A stretch of DNA of 64,000 nucleotides from positions 1 through 64,000 of the forward strand of contig CALKDK010000030.1 of the NCBI GenBank assembly GCA_938084055.1, read 5' to 3'. Of the stretch, positions 27,251-37,321 are shown piece by piece (position 1 is the first letter of the stretch; every line of letters starts with the position of its first letter). The notes under the pieces were generated by a model. The model had not been told where the DNA came from. It saw nothing but the letters and a program-made list of their open reading frames with translations, and searched no databases. A program made the position numbers and the translations under genes. Source of the DNA: an uncultured Luminiphilus sp. GTDB lineage: Bacteria; Pseudomonadota; Gammaproteobacteria; Pseudomonadales; Halieaceae.

Positions 27251-29671
27251 ATGAATCCCACCCAGCAGGCGAAGAAACACAACGTACGTACAACAAAGAA
27301 TTTGCTCGGTTCATTGGGCTCGATACCATTTTTGCTGCTTCCGGCGGCCGTCACTGCGCAGCAGTCCGATGGGGTAAGCGCGCTGATGGAGGAGGTGGTT
27401 GTCACAGCACGGAAACGCGAAGAAGGCCTTCAGGAAACCCCGATCGCGGTCTCTGCCTTCAGCGGCGACAGCCTTCAGGCGCGCGGCATTCAGCGGGTCG
27501 ACCAGATTGCCAACATCGTTCCCAACATGACCTTCGACAATATCAACACTAACGGTGGCGGCGGTAACAGCGCAGCGATCTTCCTGCGCGGGGTGGGGCA
27601 GCGGGACTTTATCCCCTCTGCGGATCCCGGTGTCGGCCTCTACGTTGACGGGGTGTACTACGCCAGGAGTGTGGGCTCCGTTCTGGATCTAATCGACATT
27701 GAGCGTGTTGAGGTGCTCCGGGGTCCCCAGGGCACACTTTTCGGGCGCAATACGACGGGTGGCGCCATCTCAATCACGACCAAAAAGCCCACCGAAGAGT
27801 TTGAAGGTATGGCACGTATGCGTGTGGGCACCGACAGCCGCCTCGACTTCCTTGGTCGTGTCAGTGGCGGACTGTCTGACAACCTGTTTGCCAGTGCCAC
27901 GGTGGGACGCTTCACCCAGGACGGTTTCATCGTGAATCCGATCAACGGTCTGGATACCGGCGATGATGACACCTTGGCTTTCCGCGGCGCAATTCGTTGG
28001 GTTGCCAGCGACGATGTTGAGATCAACCTCAACGCTGATTACTCCAGGGACCGAGAAAATGGACAGGCGCGCGTCATATCACGCGATCCAGGCCGAGCGA
28101 TAAACTTCATCCCGCCCGACCCGAACAATCCGGCGTCCACGGGTAACGGCCCCACGCAACACAACTTCTTTCTGGGCAACGACGGTGCGATCGCCGCATC
28201 CTTTCCCTTCCCATTGATCAATATACCCAGTTTGCGACAAACCAACAGTTGTAACGCAATCGCACCTGTGCCGGGCTTGGTTGAGGGCACCGACCCAGGT
28301 TGTGTGAACGCTAACAACGTGGCGCTGGGACAGAATACAGGCACGGATCCGACCTTTTCCGATAGTGACATCTGGGGCGTATCGGCAACCCTCGACTGGT
28401 CTCTATCTGACAGTATTGAATTGAAGTCCATCACCGCTTACCGCGACGTGGACAGTTCCTTCGCCCACGACGGAGATAACACGCCTTATTTCCTGTCCTG
28501 GGTTCGTGATGAAATCTATGAGCAGAGCCAGTTCTCCCAGGAGATTCAGCTGCTGGGTACGGCCTTCAACGAACGGCTGCAGTGGATTGTCGGCGGATTT
28601 TATTTCACCGAGGACGGTAACAACTTCAATCCGGTGGATTTTGCCGCGGTTGATATCGAGAGTGGCGGACGCTTTGACCATGAGAGTATCGCCGGATTCT
28701 TCCAGGGCACCTATGACGTTACTGAGAGACTGCATGTCACCGCAGGTATCCGCTACACCGAAGATACCAAGGACTTTATCGTCGATCCTGGTATCCAGAC
28801 CGCAAAACCAATACTCGCGCCTCCGGCACCTTCCATGGGCGTGGTCCTGATCGACCCGGGCACGACAACGCTGGAGGCGTCGGACACCACGCCCATGCTG
28901 AACCTGTCCTACGACGTCAGTGATGGTCTGATGGTCTACGGTACCTATTCCGAGGGCTTCAAGAGCGGTGGCGTCCAGCAGCGTAACGCCGGTCGTTTTG
29001 GCCCCAACGCCCCGACCTACGATCCGGAGTATGTCGAGTCATTTGAAATCGGCTTCAAGTACCGCAGCGAAGACGGCAGCTTTGTCCTGAACGGCGCCGC
29101 TTTCATGGCCGACTACGAGGATATCCAGCTCGAGACCCTTGCTCCCGAGGGTATTGCCCCGCAGCTTGATAATGCGGGCACGGGTGAAATCGAGGGTATT
29201 GAGTTGGAGAGCCGATGGTCTCCGGCGGACACCTGGTTCTTCGAAGCGTCGTTTGGTTATCTCGATGCGGTGATTACCGAGGCGGATCCTTCAGTAACCA
29301 ACTCGGGCGGGCCGGCTACGGGAGACCAGTTGCCCCAGGTGCCCGAGATAACGGCATCGCTGTCGGCGATTAAGGAATTTAATATTGGCAGTGCCGGCAT
29401 GATGTCAGCGCGGATCGATTATTCCTACCGTGACAAGGTCTATTTTGCAGGGGACAACGACCCCTTCAGCGTGATGCCGGGTTACAGTCTGCTGAACGCC
29501 AGCGTCGCATGGAACAGCGCCAGTGACCGCTATGGGGTCACACTGCATGCCATGAACATAACCGACGAGCGCATCATCCTGTACACCGAGGCCTCGGGCT
29601 CCTCCGGTACCCAGAATGACATTCTGGCCCGGGATTTTGCCTGGTACCTCACCGGAGAGATTCGTTTCTGA
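27251..29671 (+). CDS. TonB-dependent receptor
   Basis: Outer-membrane active transporter, about 806 residues. A long signal region (ending near TAQQSDG) is followed by MEEVVVTARKREEGLQETP, the plug motif LRGPQGTLFGRNTTGGAISI and a barrel that ends with ARDFAWYLTGEIRF. The start at 27251 follows GAGAGGA at correct spacing; the in-frame upstream extension lacks one. The long extracellular loops are cysteine-containing (SCNAIAP, DPGCVN). It is a paralogue, not a copy, of the receptor at 8156. The ligand is unknown. A terminator follows. Confidence 0.95.
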   Translation: MNPTQQAKKHNVRTTKNLLGSLGSIPFLLLPAAVTAQQSDGVSALMEEVVVTARKREEGLQETPIAVSAFSGDSLQARGIQRVDQIANIVPNMTFDNINTNGGGGNSAAIFLRGVGQRDFIPSADPGVGLYVDGVYYARSVGSVLDLIDIERVEVLRGPQGTLFGRNTTGGAISITTKKPTEEFEGMARMRVGTDSRLDFLGRVSGGLSDNLFASATVGRFTQDGFIVNPINGLDTGDDDTLAFRGAIRWVASDDVEINLNADYSRDRENGQARVISRDPGRAINFIPPDPNNPASTGNGPTQHNFFLGNDGAIAASFPFPLINIPSLRQTNSCNAIAPVPGLVEGTDPGCVNANNVALGQNTGTDPTFSDSDIWGVSATLDWSLSDSIELKSITAYRDVDSSFAHDGDNTPYFLSWVRDEIYEQSQFSQEIQLLGTAFNERLQWIVGGFYFTEDGNNFNPVDFAAVDIESGGRFDHESIAGFFQGTYDVTERLHVTAGIRYTEDTKDFIVDPGIQTAKPILAPPAPSMGVVLIDPGTTTLEASDTTPMLNLSYDVSDGLMVYGTYSEGFKSGGVQQRNAGRFGPNAPTYDPEYVESFEIGFKYRSEDGSFVLNGAAFMADYEDIQLETLAPEGIAPQLDNAGTGEIEGIELESRWSPADTWFFEASFGYLDAVITEADPSVTNSGGPATGDQLPQVPEITASLSAIKEFNIGSAGMMSARIDYSYRDKVYFAGDNDPFSVMPGYSLLNASVAWNSASDRYGVTLHAMNITDERIILYTEASGSSGTQNDILARDFAWYLTGEIRF

Positions 29672-29715
29672 GGATTCATTTCCCGGGCTTCAGCCGGGAC
29701 GTGTTGCACTTGCTA

Positions 29716-29739
29716 ACGGGCGCCCAGGCGCCCGTTTTT
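29716..29739 (+). terminator. Rho-independent terminator after second TonB receptor
   Basis: ACGGGCGCC (29716-29724) and GGCGCCCGT (29727-29735) form a perfect GC-rich stem that runs straight into TTTT. It lies 45 nt after the receptor stop codon. Confidence 0.9.
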
Positions 29740-29927
29740 GCTGTTGGGGCCGATAAACCGCCAAACCTCGGCCGTCAATAAGCCTCGGCAGCATCGATCC
29801 ATGGATGGGATCCGAGGTCTGGCTCACCAAAGCCTCAGGGGGTTGTCCTCGGGCGCCTCAAACTGGCCCCGGTATTTTGTCTGTGGGGTTGGTGTCAAGG
29901 TTCCGGCTGCTCGATGTGCGCTGGCAA

Positions 29928-31724
29928 TCACCGCAGCGTCAGCGGCGGCTTGGCCCGCCAGGGGTCTTCGAACAGGCCAATAAAGGCGATAAAGGTATCG
30001 GGATCTCCGGTCAGCTGCGCTCGGCCCGTGCTGACGGCGCTGATAAAACTGTCCTTGCCGGTCACGATGTCATTGACAACAGCCCTGTCCAGGACCAGTT
30101 GCAGGTCGTGGGCGGTCGGTCTGCCGTCGATAAACCGGCAAACACCGCGATGAATTTCAAGGCCGAACACTTTTGGGCCCCCATCCAGGATTTCAATAGC
30201 GAGGGTTTGCCTGAGGTCGAGAGCGTCCTCTGCTTTTAGCCGGCTGGTCATACTCTGCACGATAGCGGCGGCTGGCAGTGCCGCGACAATATCTGGCGGT
30301 AGAAATACCGCCCGCATGTCCACGGCGGCCACCCGCTCGTCGAGGGCGCCGTCCAGCTCCATCGCCGAGGTGAGGTACCAATTGCGCCAGTTGATGTTAA
30401 TACTGGCGTACCCCATTTTCCGGAAGGCCGCCGCCTTGATGCCACGCGCTCCTGCGTCGGCGTCGTCCGTCCTGAGGAGCAGCGTTGCCAATTCTGCTGC
30501 CCACTGGAAATCCTTGTCTTCATAAGCCCTGCGAGCGGCCTGGCCCACGGCCTCTGGCCCCCCCATGAGCTGCACGAGACGGCTGCTGCGTTCCCTGCGC
30601 GGCACCGGGTTCAGGGCGACGGGATCCCCTTCAAACCAGCCCAACTGGCCCACGTAGATCTCCCGTACCGCTTGCTGCACGGTGCCGTAGTAGGGTCGCA
30701 GGTAGGGGGCATAGCTTTCCAGATGGGGCGGAAGTTTGATCTGTTCCGCCAGCTCGTCCGGGGTATAGCCCCGGTTCATCCAGCGAATGCTCTGGTCCAG
30801 CAGGTACTGGATGCCGTCGCGGGTCATGGTGAGTACTTCATCGACTTTCTCGGCGCCCGAGACCGGGCGGCCGTGAGTGGGAACCAGGTGCTCGGCGTTG
30901 AGCGCCCGCAGCCGGTCAATGCTCTGCACCCAGACGGCCGGGTCCCGGAATTTGGTGCCCCTTAGGGTGTAGACATTGGGGAAGGTGGGGCCCTGCAGTA
31001 CCTCGGTGTCAATCAGGATCTTGTCTTCGGGCAGGTAGACGGCTAACTCATCAGGCGCCTCGCTGGGCACATGAATGATATCCAGTGCGACCCCGGCCAC
31101 CTCGGTTTGCAGACGATTTCCAACCACTTCATTGGGGGCGATGAACGAGCCGGGACGCCCGCTCTCGGGGAGCGGCCCGATACCGGCATTCATACCCTGC
31201 CGGTCTGCAGGGTTCAGCATGAAACCGAAGGTGTAGCCTCCCCTGAGGGCCAGGATCGGGCCCAACAGCTGGCTTTCATCGGTCAGGTTGTCGAGCAGGC
31301 TCTCATGAGCGATGAGCCGGATACCTTCTTTGGCAATTTGCTCTTCGCTGACAAGGCCCCGGATGCCATCAATGTGATCGTGGTGGAAATGGCTGTAGAT
31401 AATGGCTTTTATCGGTTTGTCGGTAATTTTGCGAAACTCGGCCAACACCTCGCGACTTGAGGAAGGGCTCAATCCCGCATCGACCAGGATAATGCCGTCG
31501 TCCCCCTCAACCATGACGATGTTGGAGATGTTCCAACCGACGGCACTGTAAACCCGCTTGCCAACCCGATAGATCCTGGGTTCGAAGTGCCTGGTATGGG
31601 CGCCGATCTCGTCAGCTATGCTGGGCGGCACTTCTATATCCGGTGTGTCAGCCGAGGCGCTGACAAACTGAAATGCGGCAATTAGGTTCATCAGGGCAAA
31701 GGCGAAACTTCTGAACCGGTTCAT
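29928..31724 (-). CDS. Alkylsulfatase (metallo-beta-lactamase fold, SdsA1/BDS1-like)
   Basis: Zinc hydrolase that releases sulfate from primary alkyl sulfates. The 598-residue precursor has a signal peptide (ending near FVSASAD) and the zinc motif SHFHHDHIDG at about residues 110-119. HGRPVSG contributes a later histidine. An alkylsulfatase dimerisation segment follows (FEGDPVALNPVPRRERS), with a C-terminal SCP2-like domain (about 480-598) that contributes to lipid-tail binding in this family. It diverges from an arylsulfatase-type gene, so the two may serve related sulfate esters. Confidence 0.92.
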   Translation of the reverse strand: MNRFRSFAFALMNLIAAFQFVSASADTPDIEVPPSIADEIGAHTRHFEPRIYRVGKRVYSAVGWNISNIVMVEGDDGIILVDAGLSPSSSREVLAEFRKITDKPIKAIIYSHFHHDHIDGIRGLVSEEQIAKEGIRLIAHESLLDNLTDESQLLGPILALRGGYTFGFMLNPADRQGMNAGIGPLPESGRPGSFIAPNEVVGNRLQTEVAGVALDIIHVPSEAPDELAVYLPEDKILIDTEVLQGPTFPNVYTLRGTKFRDPAVWVQSIDRLRALNAEHLVPTHGRPVSGAEKVDEVLTMTRDGIQYLLDQSIRWMNRGYTPDELAEQIKLPPHLESYAPYLRPYYGTVQQAVREIYVGQLGWFEGDPVALNPVPRRERSSRLVQLMGGPEAVGQAARRAYEDKDFQWAAELATLLLRTDDADAGARGIKAAAFRKMGYASININWRNWYLTSAMELDGALDERVAAVDMRAVFLPPDIVAALPAAAIVQSMTSRLKAEDALDLRQTLAIEILDGGPKVFGLEIHRGVCRFIDGRPTAHDLQLVLDRAVVNDIVTGKDSFISAVSTGRAQLTGDPDTFIAFIGLFEDPWRAKPPLTLR

Positions 31725-31868
31725 GCTAACCCTTCATTTTTTGCGGCGCTCTCCCCGCTAGTTTATCTGCGTCGCCTGATAAGGCCAGATGCGGCCCCGT
31801 ACTACAGGTGACGCGATTCCAAAAAGGGGTAAGCTAATGGGCGGCTACCATCGCTCCATACGGAGCCC

Positions 31869-33518
31869 ATGATGTCACACCACCAGAGGGAGGCGGTCTC
31901 TAGGATGCCAAAGTGCTATCGACCCCAACTACGTCGTCCCGGGACGACGGCGCGTGTGGTTTGCTGGGGTAGGGCCTGGATTTCATGCCTGTTGCTTTGG
32001 GTATCGGTGATCCTGAGTGGAGCGCTGAGTGCGGACACCCAGCAACACAATGTCCTGTTCATACTGACCGACAACCAGCCGGCGTCGATCCTCGGTGCCT
32101 ATGGGAATCCCGACGTACGCACCCCGCACATTGATGCGCTGGCACTGGCGGGCGTGCGTTTTACCCGAGCTTACGCGGTCAATGGCATGTGTTCACCCAC
32201 CCGTGCAACGCTGATGACCGGTCTCTTACCGTCCCAACACGGTATCCACAGCTGGTTGGACGATGCCCTGCTGAGCCAGTGGCCGGAGGGGTGGTCGGCC
32301 GTGGCAGAGTTCCGCAGTTTGCCCCTGACCCTCAAAAATCGCGGTTACCGGACCGCCATGATTGGTAAGTGGCACCTGGGCAAGCCCGATCGAGCCTCCC
32401 TGGGCTTCCAGCACTGGGTGACCTTTACCGACGGCCATACGGTCGATTTCTGGGACAACACGGTCATCGACAATGGCAGGCAATATCCGATCCGTGGACA
32501 GCATCTGGTGGATTTCTTTACCGACAAGGCCGTTGAGTACCTGAAGTCCGCAACGGGCGACCAACCCTTTTACCTGCAACTCAATTACGACGGTCCCTAC
32601 CTGAATCCGCCGACCAACCTCGGACCGGCCCGGAACCGGTTTTATCAAGACTATGTGGGGCAGCGGTTCGATTCATTTCCGAGAGTGGCGTTCAACCAGA
32701 ATCAGGTTGATCAACTCATGGATCCAAACAACAACAATGCCTTTATCAAGGGGAAATTGCTGCAGTCCCTGCAGATGCACAACGACCCCGAGACCATGGC
32801 CAATGTGGCCTCCCAAAATACGCTGGTGGATGATGGTGTCGGACGGGTTCTGGCCGCCCTCGATGAGCTGGGGCTTGCCGACAGTACCCTGGTGATTTTC
32901 TCTTCCGACCAGGGCAATTTTTATGGTCAGCATGGGCTCTGGCAGCACACGGTGGTCACTAAACCCTCAAGCCCCTATGAAACACCCATGAACATCCCAC
33001 TGATCATCCGGACGCCCGGGGGCGAGCAGGCTGGTAAAGTCAGTCCATTGCTGATCGGGCAGTACGATATCGCCACGACTATCCTGGAGCTTCTGGGCTT
33101 TGACGATGTCACCTTTGCCAACAGTCCGGGAAAAAGCTTTGGCTTTGCGCTCAAAGGCACACAGAGCTTGCCCTGGCCAGAGGCGGTTTTCTTTGAGCAG
33201 GAGGAAACCCGGGTGATCAGGACCGATCGTTACAGCTACTGGAAACGCCTGCCGACCACAGGTGAGGCCATGCTGTTCGACACGTGGCAGGACCCGGGTC
33301 AGCACCGGAATCTTGCGGGTGATCCGGCTTACCAAGCCGTTGTGGCGACACTCGATCGCCGCCTGACAGCCTTTTTCGAACGCTACGCCGATCCCCAGTA
33401 CGATCTCTGGCAAGGCGGATTTGCCAAAGGGTCGGTGGACCGCCCTGAAGTTTATCGCGCACTGTATGGCGAGGATTGGCGGCCCACCACGCCGCTACTG
33501 CCTGCATTCGAGGAGTAG
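31869..33518 (+). CDS. Sulfatase (formylglycine-dependent, type I)
   Basis: Hydrolyses organic sulfate esters. The maturation motif CSPTR (C108-R112) marks the cysteine converted to formylglycine, followed by ATLMTG. The N-terminal metal site is LFILTDNQP and a second metal-binding group is SDQGNFYGQHGLW. A signal or membrane segment lies at about residues 35-55, after a long basic leader; an ATG at 31905 would shorten that leader and is equally plausible. The likely location is the periplasm. No anaerobic or formylglycine-generating maturase gene is nearby. Substrate not predictable. Confidence 0.92.
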   Translation: MMSHHQREAVSRMPKCYRPQLRRPGTTARVVCWGRAWISCLLLWVSVILSGALSADTQQHNVLFILTDNQPASILGAYGNPDVRTPHIDALALAGVRFTRAYAVNGMCSPTRATLMTGLLPSQHGIHSWLDDALLSQWPEGWSAVAEFRSLPLTLKNRGYRTAMIGKWHLGKPDRASLGFQHWVTFTDGHTVDFWDNTVIDNGRQYPIRGQHLVDFFTDKAVEYLKSATGDQPFYLQLNYDGPYLNPPTNLGPARNRFYQDYVGQRFDSFPRVAFNQNQVDQLMDPNNNNAFIKGKLLQSLQMHNDPETMANVASQNTLVDDGVGRVLAALDELGLADSTLVIFSSDQGNFYGQHGLWQHTVVTKPSSPYETPMNIPLIIRTPGGEQAGKVSPLLIGQYDIATTILELLGFDDVTFANSPGKSFGFALKGTQSLPWPEAVFFEQEETRVIRTDRYSYWKRLPTTGEAMLFDTWQDPGQHRNLAGDPAYQAVVATLDRRLTAFFERYADPQYDLWQGGFAKGSVDRPEVYRALYGEDWRPTTPLLPAFEE

Positions 33519-33536
33519 GGGGCAAGGTTCTGCGCA

Positions 33537-33584
33537 CGAGCCAGCGGCGCCTGGCTGCGGGTGTCCGGCAGCGTTGCTGGCTCG
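33537..33584. repeat. Inverted repeat between convergent genes
   Basis: CGAGCCAGC (33537-33545) pairs perfectly with GCTGGCTCG (33576-33584), enclosing a smaller hairpin GCTGC/GCAGC. It sits between the convergent sulfatase and aldehyde dehydrogenase genes. No T run follows on either strand, so it is not a classical terminator, though it may stop or protect transcripts. Confidence 0.4.
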
Positions 33585-33662
33585 ATCAGACCATCAGTGC
33601 ATTAGCGGGAATGACATGTAAACCCAGCGACTGAAAGCCAGCCTCCGATCGGTCTCCAAGCT

Positions 33663-35090
33663 TCAGTCCAGCTGGATAGTAATCCACTTCCATTTGGTCA
33701 TGATATCGAGGTCAGCTTCGGTGCCTTCCCGCCCGAAACCGCTCAGTCCGTTGCCGCCAAAGGGCACGTGGGGCTCGTCCTGAATCGACATGGCGTTGAT
33801 ATGGACCATCCCGGAGTTGGCTTCCCGGGCCGCTTTCATGGCCGCGTTGATGTTGGAGGTAAAGATCGAGTAGCTGAGCCCGTACTGGGTGTCGTTCGCC
33901 AGTGCCAGTGCCTCGTCGAGGGTATCCACGGTGTAGAGGGAGGTCACTGGACCAAAGGTTTCCTCACGGAAGACGGTCATCCCCTCTGCAACTCCGGTCA
34001 GGATGGTCGGTGGACAGCATTGACCCTGCCACTCGTTACCACCGTGCAGCACGCTGGCGCCTTTCTCGACGGCATCATCGATGTGGGATCGGATTCGGTT
34101 CATCTGGCGTTCACTGATGATCGGCCCCAGCGCGGTTTCAGGATCGGATAAGTCGCCCACTTTTATATTGCGGGCTATGTCGACAAATTGTTCAGTAAAG
34201 GCCTCTGCAATCCCCCGCTGGAGAAAAATCCGACTGGAGGCCATGCAGGCCTGGCCCTGAAAAAAGAAGATGCCGATGGTCGCCGCTTCCAGCGCCTTGC
34301 CGAGGTCTGCATCATCAAGCACGATCAACGGACTTTTGCCACCAAGTTCGAGGGTGATGGGTTTGAGGTCCTTGGCTGCTATTTCAGCGACGTGCCTGCC
34401 AATTACCGGAGAGCCGCAAAAGTTGACCGCTGCGATACCCGGATGTGACGTCAGCACGTCGCCAATATCAAAGGGGTTCCCCGTGACGTAATTGAAAACG
34501 CCCGGAGGCAGTCCCGCCTCATGCAAGGTTTCGGCAAAGCGAACAGTGACCTGGCTGGCAAACTCTGAAGGAAGCAGTACCGAGGTGTTTCCAGTCGCCA
34601 CCGCCATGGCAATCTGCTTCACGTTCTTCAGCAGGGGCACATTGAACGGTGTAATGCAGGCAATCACTCCAACGGGTTCACGCACAGACATGCCGAATGC
34701 ACCGGGTCGATCTAGGGGCATGGTTTCACCGGTCAAGCGGCGGGGTACTCCAGCAGCAGCGCGGAAGGCATTGATGCAATATTCCACCTCGAACTGCGCC
34801 TTCATCATCGGTGAGCCGACTTCCTCAATGAGCAGGCCCAGGTATTCATCTTGGTCACGCTCGACCAGCGCCGCGGCATCGCAGAGAATTTTCTCGCGTT
34901 CCTTGGCCTGGGTACGGCTAAACGCGGGAAAGGCCTCTTGAGCGGCAGCAACCGCCCGGTCAATATCTGCTGCAGTACCGCTGGCCACCCTGGCGATGAC
35001 CGACTGGTCGGATGGGTTAATATCGTCGAAATACAGCCCGCCAGTGGGCACCACGTGCTCTCCGCCGATCCAAAGCTCCGATTGCTTCAT
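33663..35090 (-). CDS. Aldehyde dehydrogenase (vanillin/benzaldehyde-type)
   Basis: NAD(P)-dependent oxidation of an aldehyde to an acid. The 475-residue length is standard. The active-site glutamate lies in LELGGKSPLIVLDDAD and the nucleophilic cysteine in FQGQACMASSRIF; FNVPLLKNVKQIAMAVATGN is the cofactor region. It most resembles aromatic-aldehyde dehydrogenases. AGGA lies 8 nt upstream of the ATG. It is downstream of, and probably co-transcribed with, the GMC oxidoreductase, so it may oxidise the aldehyde that enzyme makes from an alcohol. The compartments may differ, so this is tentative. Confidence 0.93.
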   Translation of the reverse strand: MKQSELWIGGEHVVPTGGLYFDDINPSDQSVIARVASGTAADIDRAVAAAQEAFPAFSRTQAKEREKILCDAAALVERDQDEYLGLLIEEVGSPMMKAQFEVEYCINAFRAAAGVPRRLTGETMPLDRPGAFGMSVREPVGVIACITPFNVPLLKNVKQIAMAVATGNTSVLLPSEFASQVTVRFAETLHEAGLPPGVFNYVTGNPFDIGDVLTSHPGIAAVNFCGSPVIGRHVAEIAAKDLKPITLELGGKSPLIVLDDADLGKALEAATIGIFFFQGQACMASSRIFLQRGIAEAFTEQFVDIARNIKVGDLSDPETALGPIISERQMNRIRSHIDDAVEKGASVLHGGNEWQGQCCPPTILTGVAEGMTVFREETFGPVTSLYTVDTLDEALALANDTQYGLSYSIFTSNINAAMKAAREANSGMVHINAMSIQDEPHVPFGGNGLSGFGREGTEADLDIMTKWKWITIQLD

Positions 35091-35198
35091 GGGATTTATC
35101 CTTAGTCGATTTCTGGGGTTTACTATTTTTCCGTTTGCCTTGGTGTGGGCTGCAAACTACAGGTCCCGCGCCGACGCAGCACGTTGACTTTGCGACCG

Positions 35199-36758
35199 TT
35201 AAAGTTCTCCCCGTTTCACCCGATCGGCAATATGCTCTGCTTGACGCAATGCCAGCGCGACAATCGTCAGGGTCGGGTTTTCGCAACCTGCGCTGGTAAA
35301 CAGACTGCCGTCAGAGACAAACAAGTTGTCGATATCGTGAGTTTGTCCCCACCGGTTGCATACGCTGGTATTCCGATCGCTGCCCATTCTCGCCGTGCCC
35401 ATATTGTGAGTGGCCGGAAAGACGTTGACCATATCGTAAATATCCTCAGCCCCAAGCGCTTCATAGACCGACCTGCCTCGGGTCAGGGCGTAATCCCGCA
35501 ACCTGGCAGTGTTGGGATGCTCCTCGTAATGCACTACCGGGATGGGTAGGCCGTAGGCATCTGTAGTCTGGGCGTGAAGGGTTATTCGATTGCTCGCCTG
35601 GGGCAGATCTTCCCCATGGATCAACATCGCAGCAAGATGATTGTAGTGCGCCAGCAGATCGGCGTATTCGGGTCCCCAACCCGTGGGTTGCAGGAATTTG
35701 GCAAAAATCTCCGGCGCAAAGGGTACGGTCAGCATGAGGATGCCTCCGACAAACCCACGGCTGGGGTCGTAGCCGCGCTCATCCTTGATTATCCCGGCCT
35801 GGTGCGCGCCGCGGTGGATGTTGACCTCGCCGGGCATGCGTCCCACCACGCCAGCGATCATGTGCCGCATGTAATTACGACCGACTTGATCCGAGCTGTT
35901 GGCTAGACCGGAAGGGAACCTGTCGCTGCTTGAATTCAGCAACAGCCGGGCGGTCTCAATGGCATTGCCTGCCACGCATATGAACCTGGCTTTCTGTTCG
36001 CGCAGTTCACCGCTGGCGTCGAGGTACTGGACCGCGTTAACCCGACCTGCGTCATCGTGCGCTATTCGGGTGACCATACACTCCGGGCGCAACTCAAAAT
36101 GCCCTGTTTGTTCGGCTTTGGGTATCTCGGTGTACAGCGTTGACCATTTTGCCTGCACAACACAGCCGCTGGTACAGAATCCCGTCTGCAGGCAGGCACC
36201 ACGACCATCCCGCGGCACCGGGTTGATTGCCACATTATTGGTATCGATCTGGCGGTAACCGACCTTCCGGGCGCCGGCCTCCAGCACTTTATAGTTGTTG
36301 TTGCCCGGCAACCGCTCAATGCCGTGGGTGCCGGTTACGCCCATCAATTGCTCTGCCGCCGAATAGTAGGGGGCGATGTCATCGAACTCCAGGGGCCAGT
36401 CTTCCAGGGTGGTGTCGGCTATGGGCCCGTAGGTGGAGCGGGCTTTGAATTCATGGGCCTGCATACGGGGACAGGACGCGGTCCAGTGCAGGGTGGTGCC
36501 ACCGACGGTTTTACAGGTCCAGGCGGGGAAGCCGGGAATGGTCTGGCCACTGCTCTCACGCGGATCAAGCCAGGTGAATTTGCCAAACATCGTAGCTTCA
36601 TCATTGATGATTTCAGACATGGCGAGACGCCGCCCGGCCTCCAGGCAAACGACGTCGATACCACGTTGCGCCAATGCGTTCGCCAGAACCCCGCCGCCCG
36701 CCCCTGAGCCAATGACGACAACCACCGCTTGTTCTGTACTAAACCGCTTTTCGCTCAT
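35199..36758 (-). CDS. GMC-family oxidoreductase (FAD, gluconate-2-dehydrogenase large-subunit type)
   Basis: FAD-dependent alcohol or sugar dehydrogenase of 519 residues. The FAD fold is VVVIGSGAGGGVLANALAQRG at about 12-32, with the ribose-binding VCLEAG. The catalytic region is HNMGTARMGSD, followed by LFVSDGSLFTSAGCENPTLT. It lacks its own signal peptide. Its ATG overlaps the stop of the Tat-signal small subunit by 4 nt, as in gluconate and fructose dehydrogenases where the two are exported together. No cytochrome c subunit is adjacent, so the electron acceptor is unclear. Confidence 0.92.
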   Translation of the reverse strand: MSEKRFSTEQAVVVVIGSGAGGGVLANALAQRGIDVVCLEAGRRLAMSEIINDEATMFGKFTWLDPRESSGQTIPGFPAWTCKTVGGTTLHWTASCPRMQAHEFKARSTYGPIADTTLEDWPLEFDDIAPYYSAAEQLMGVTGTHGIERLPGNNNYKVLEAGARKVGYRQIDTNNVAINPVPRDGRGACLQTGFCTSGCVVQAKWSTLYTEIPKAEQTGHFELRPECMVTRIAHDDAGRVNAVQYLDASGELREQKARFICVAGNAIETARLLLNSSSDRFPSGLANSSDQVGRNYMRHMIAGVVGRMPGEVNIHRGAHQAGIIKDERGYDPSRGFVGGILMLTVPFAPEIFAKFLQPTGWGPEYADLLAHYNHLAAMLIHGEDLPQASNRITLHAQTTDAYGLPIPVVHYEEHPNTARLRDYALTRGRSVYEALGAEDIYDMVNVFPATHNMGTARMGSDRNTSVCNRWGQTHDIDNLFVSDGSLFTSAGCENPTLTIVALALRQAEHIADRVKRGEL

Positions 36759-37321
36759 GGATCCAACCAGTCAATGTCATCAAAGCCGCGGTTGATATAG
36801 CCGCCGTGCTCAATGGAGGAGCCCTCATAGCCCACCAATCGCCAAACTTCAGTATTGCGATACAGGCTCTCGATGGTTCGATTTCGGAGATAAAAAAACG
36901 CCTCGCTACCTTCGATGCTCTCAATCGCGCTGATCTGCTCAGGTACCGACGCGGCCAGCCAATCCCCCCCGACCTGCTCTGCAAGTGCCGTCGCGCTGTC
37001 CCGAAGAAGGCCCCCCAGTGCCGGACGACGTGCCATGTCACTATCGATATCCTGCACTACCTGAAAATACACCGAGTCTTTGAGTTCGGGATGTGGGAAC
37101 AGCAATCGGGCGACACTGGCCAGTATCAGCCCCAACTCGGCATCGACAAAACCCAGGTCCCAATCATTCGACTCTGCGGCACCCAATGAGATAGGCCGCA
37201 GCACGAACGCGGCAGATCCGGTCGCGGCAAAGCCCAGTAACTTCAGGAACTCACGGCGCTCAGCCGGAAGCTGATCGGCCTCGCTCAAAGGGAAAGGCGG
37301 CCCTCCGCCATCTGCTGTCAT
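36755..37321 (-). CDS. Gluconate 2-dehydrogenase subunit 3 family protein (Tat substrate)
   Basis: Small partner subunit of a GMC dehydrogenase, 188 residues. A twin-arginine signal ERREFLKLLGFAATGSAAFV (about 22-41) directs export of the folded complex. The body has ASVARLLFPHPELKDSVYF and ends in VGYEGSSIEHGGYINRGF, features of the subunit-3 family. It is the first gene of the GMC/ALDH operon and overlaps the next gene by 4 nt. Confidence 0.9.
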   Translation of the reverse strand: MTADGGGPPFPLSEADQLPAERREFLKLLGFAATGSAAFVLRPISLGAAESNDWDLGFVDAELGLILASVARLLFPHPELKDSVYFQVVQDIDSDMARRPALGGLLRDSATALAEQVGGDWLAASVPEQISAIESIEGSEAFFYLRNRTIESLYRNTEVWRLVGYEGSSIEHGGYINRGFDDIDWLDP

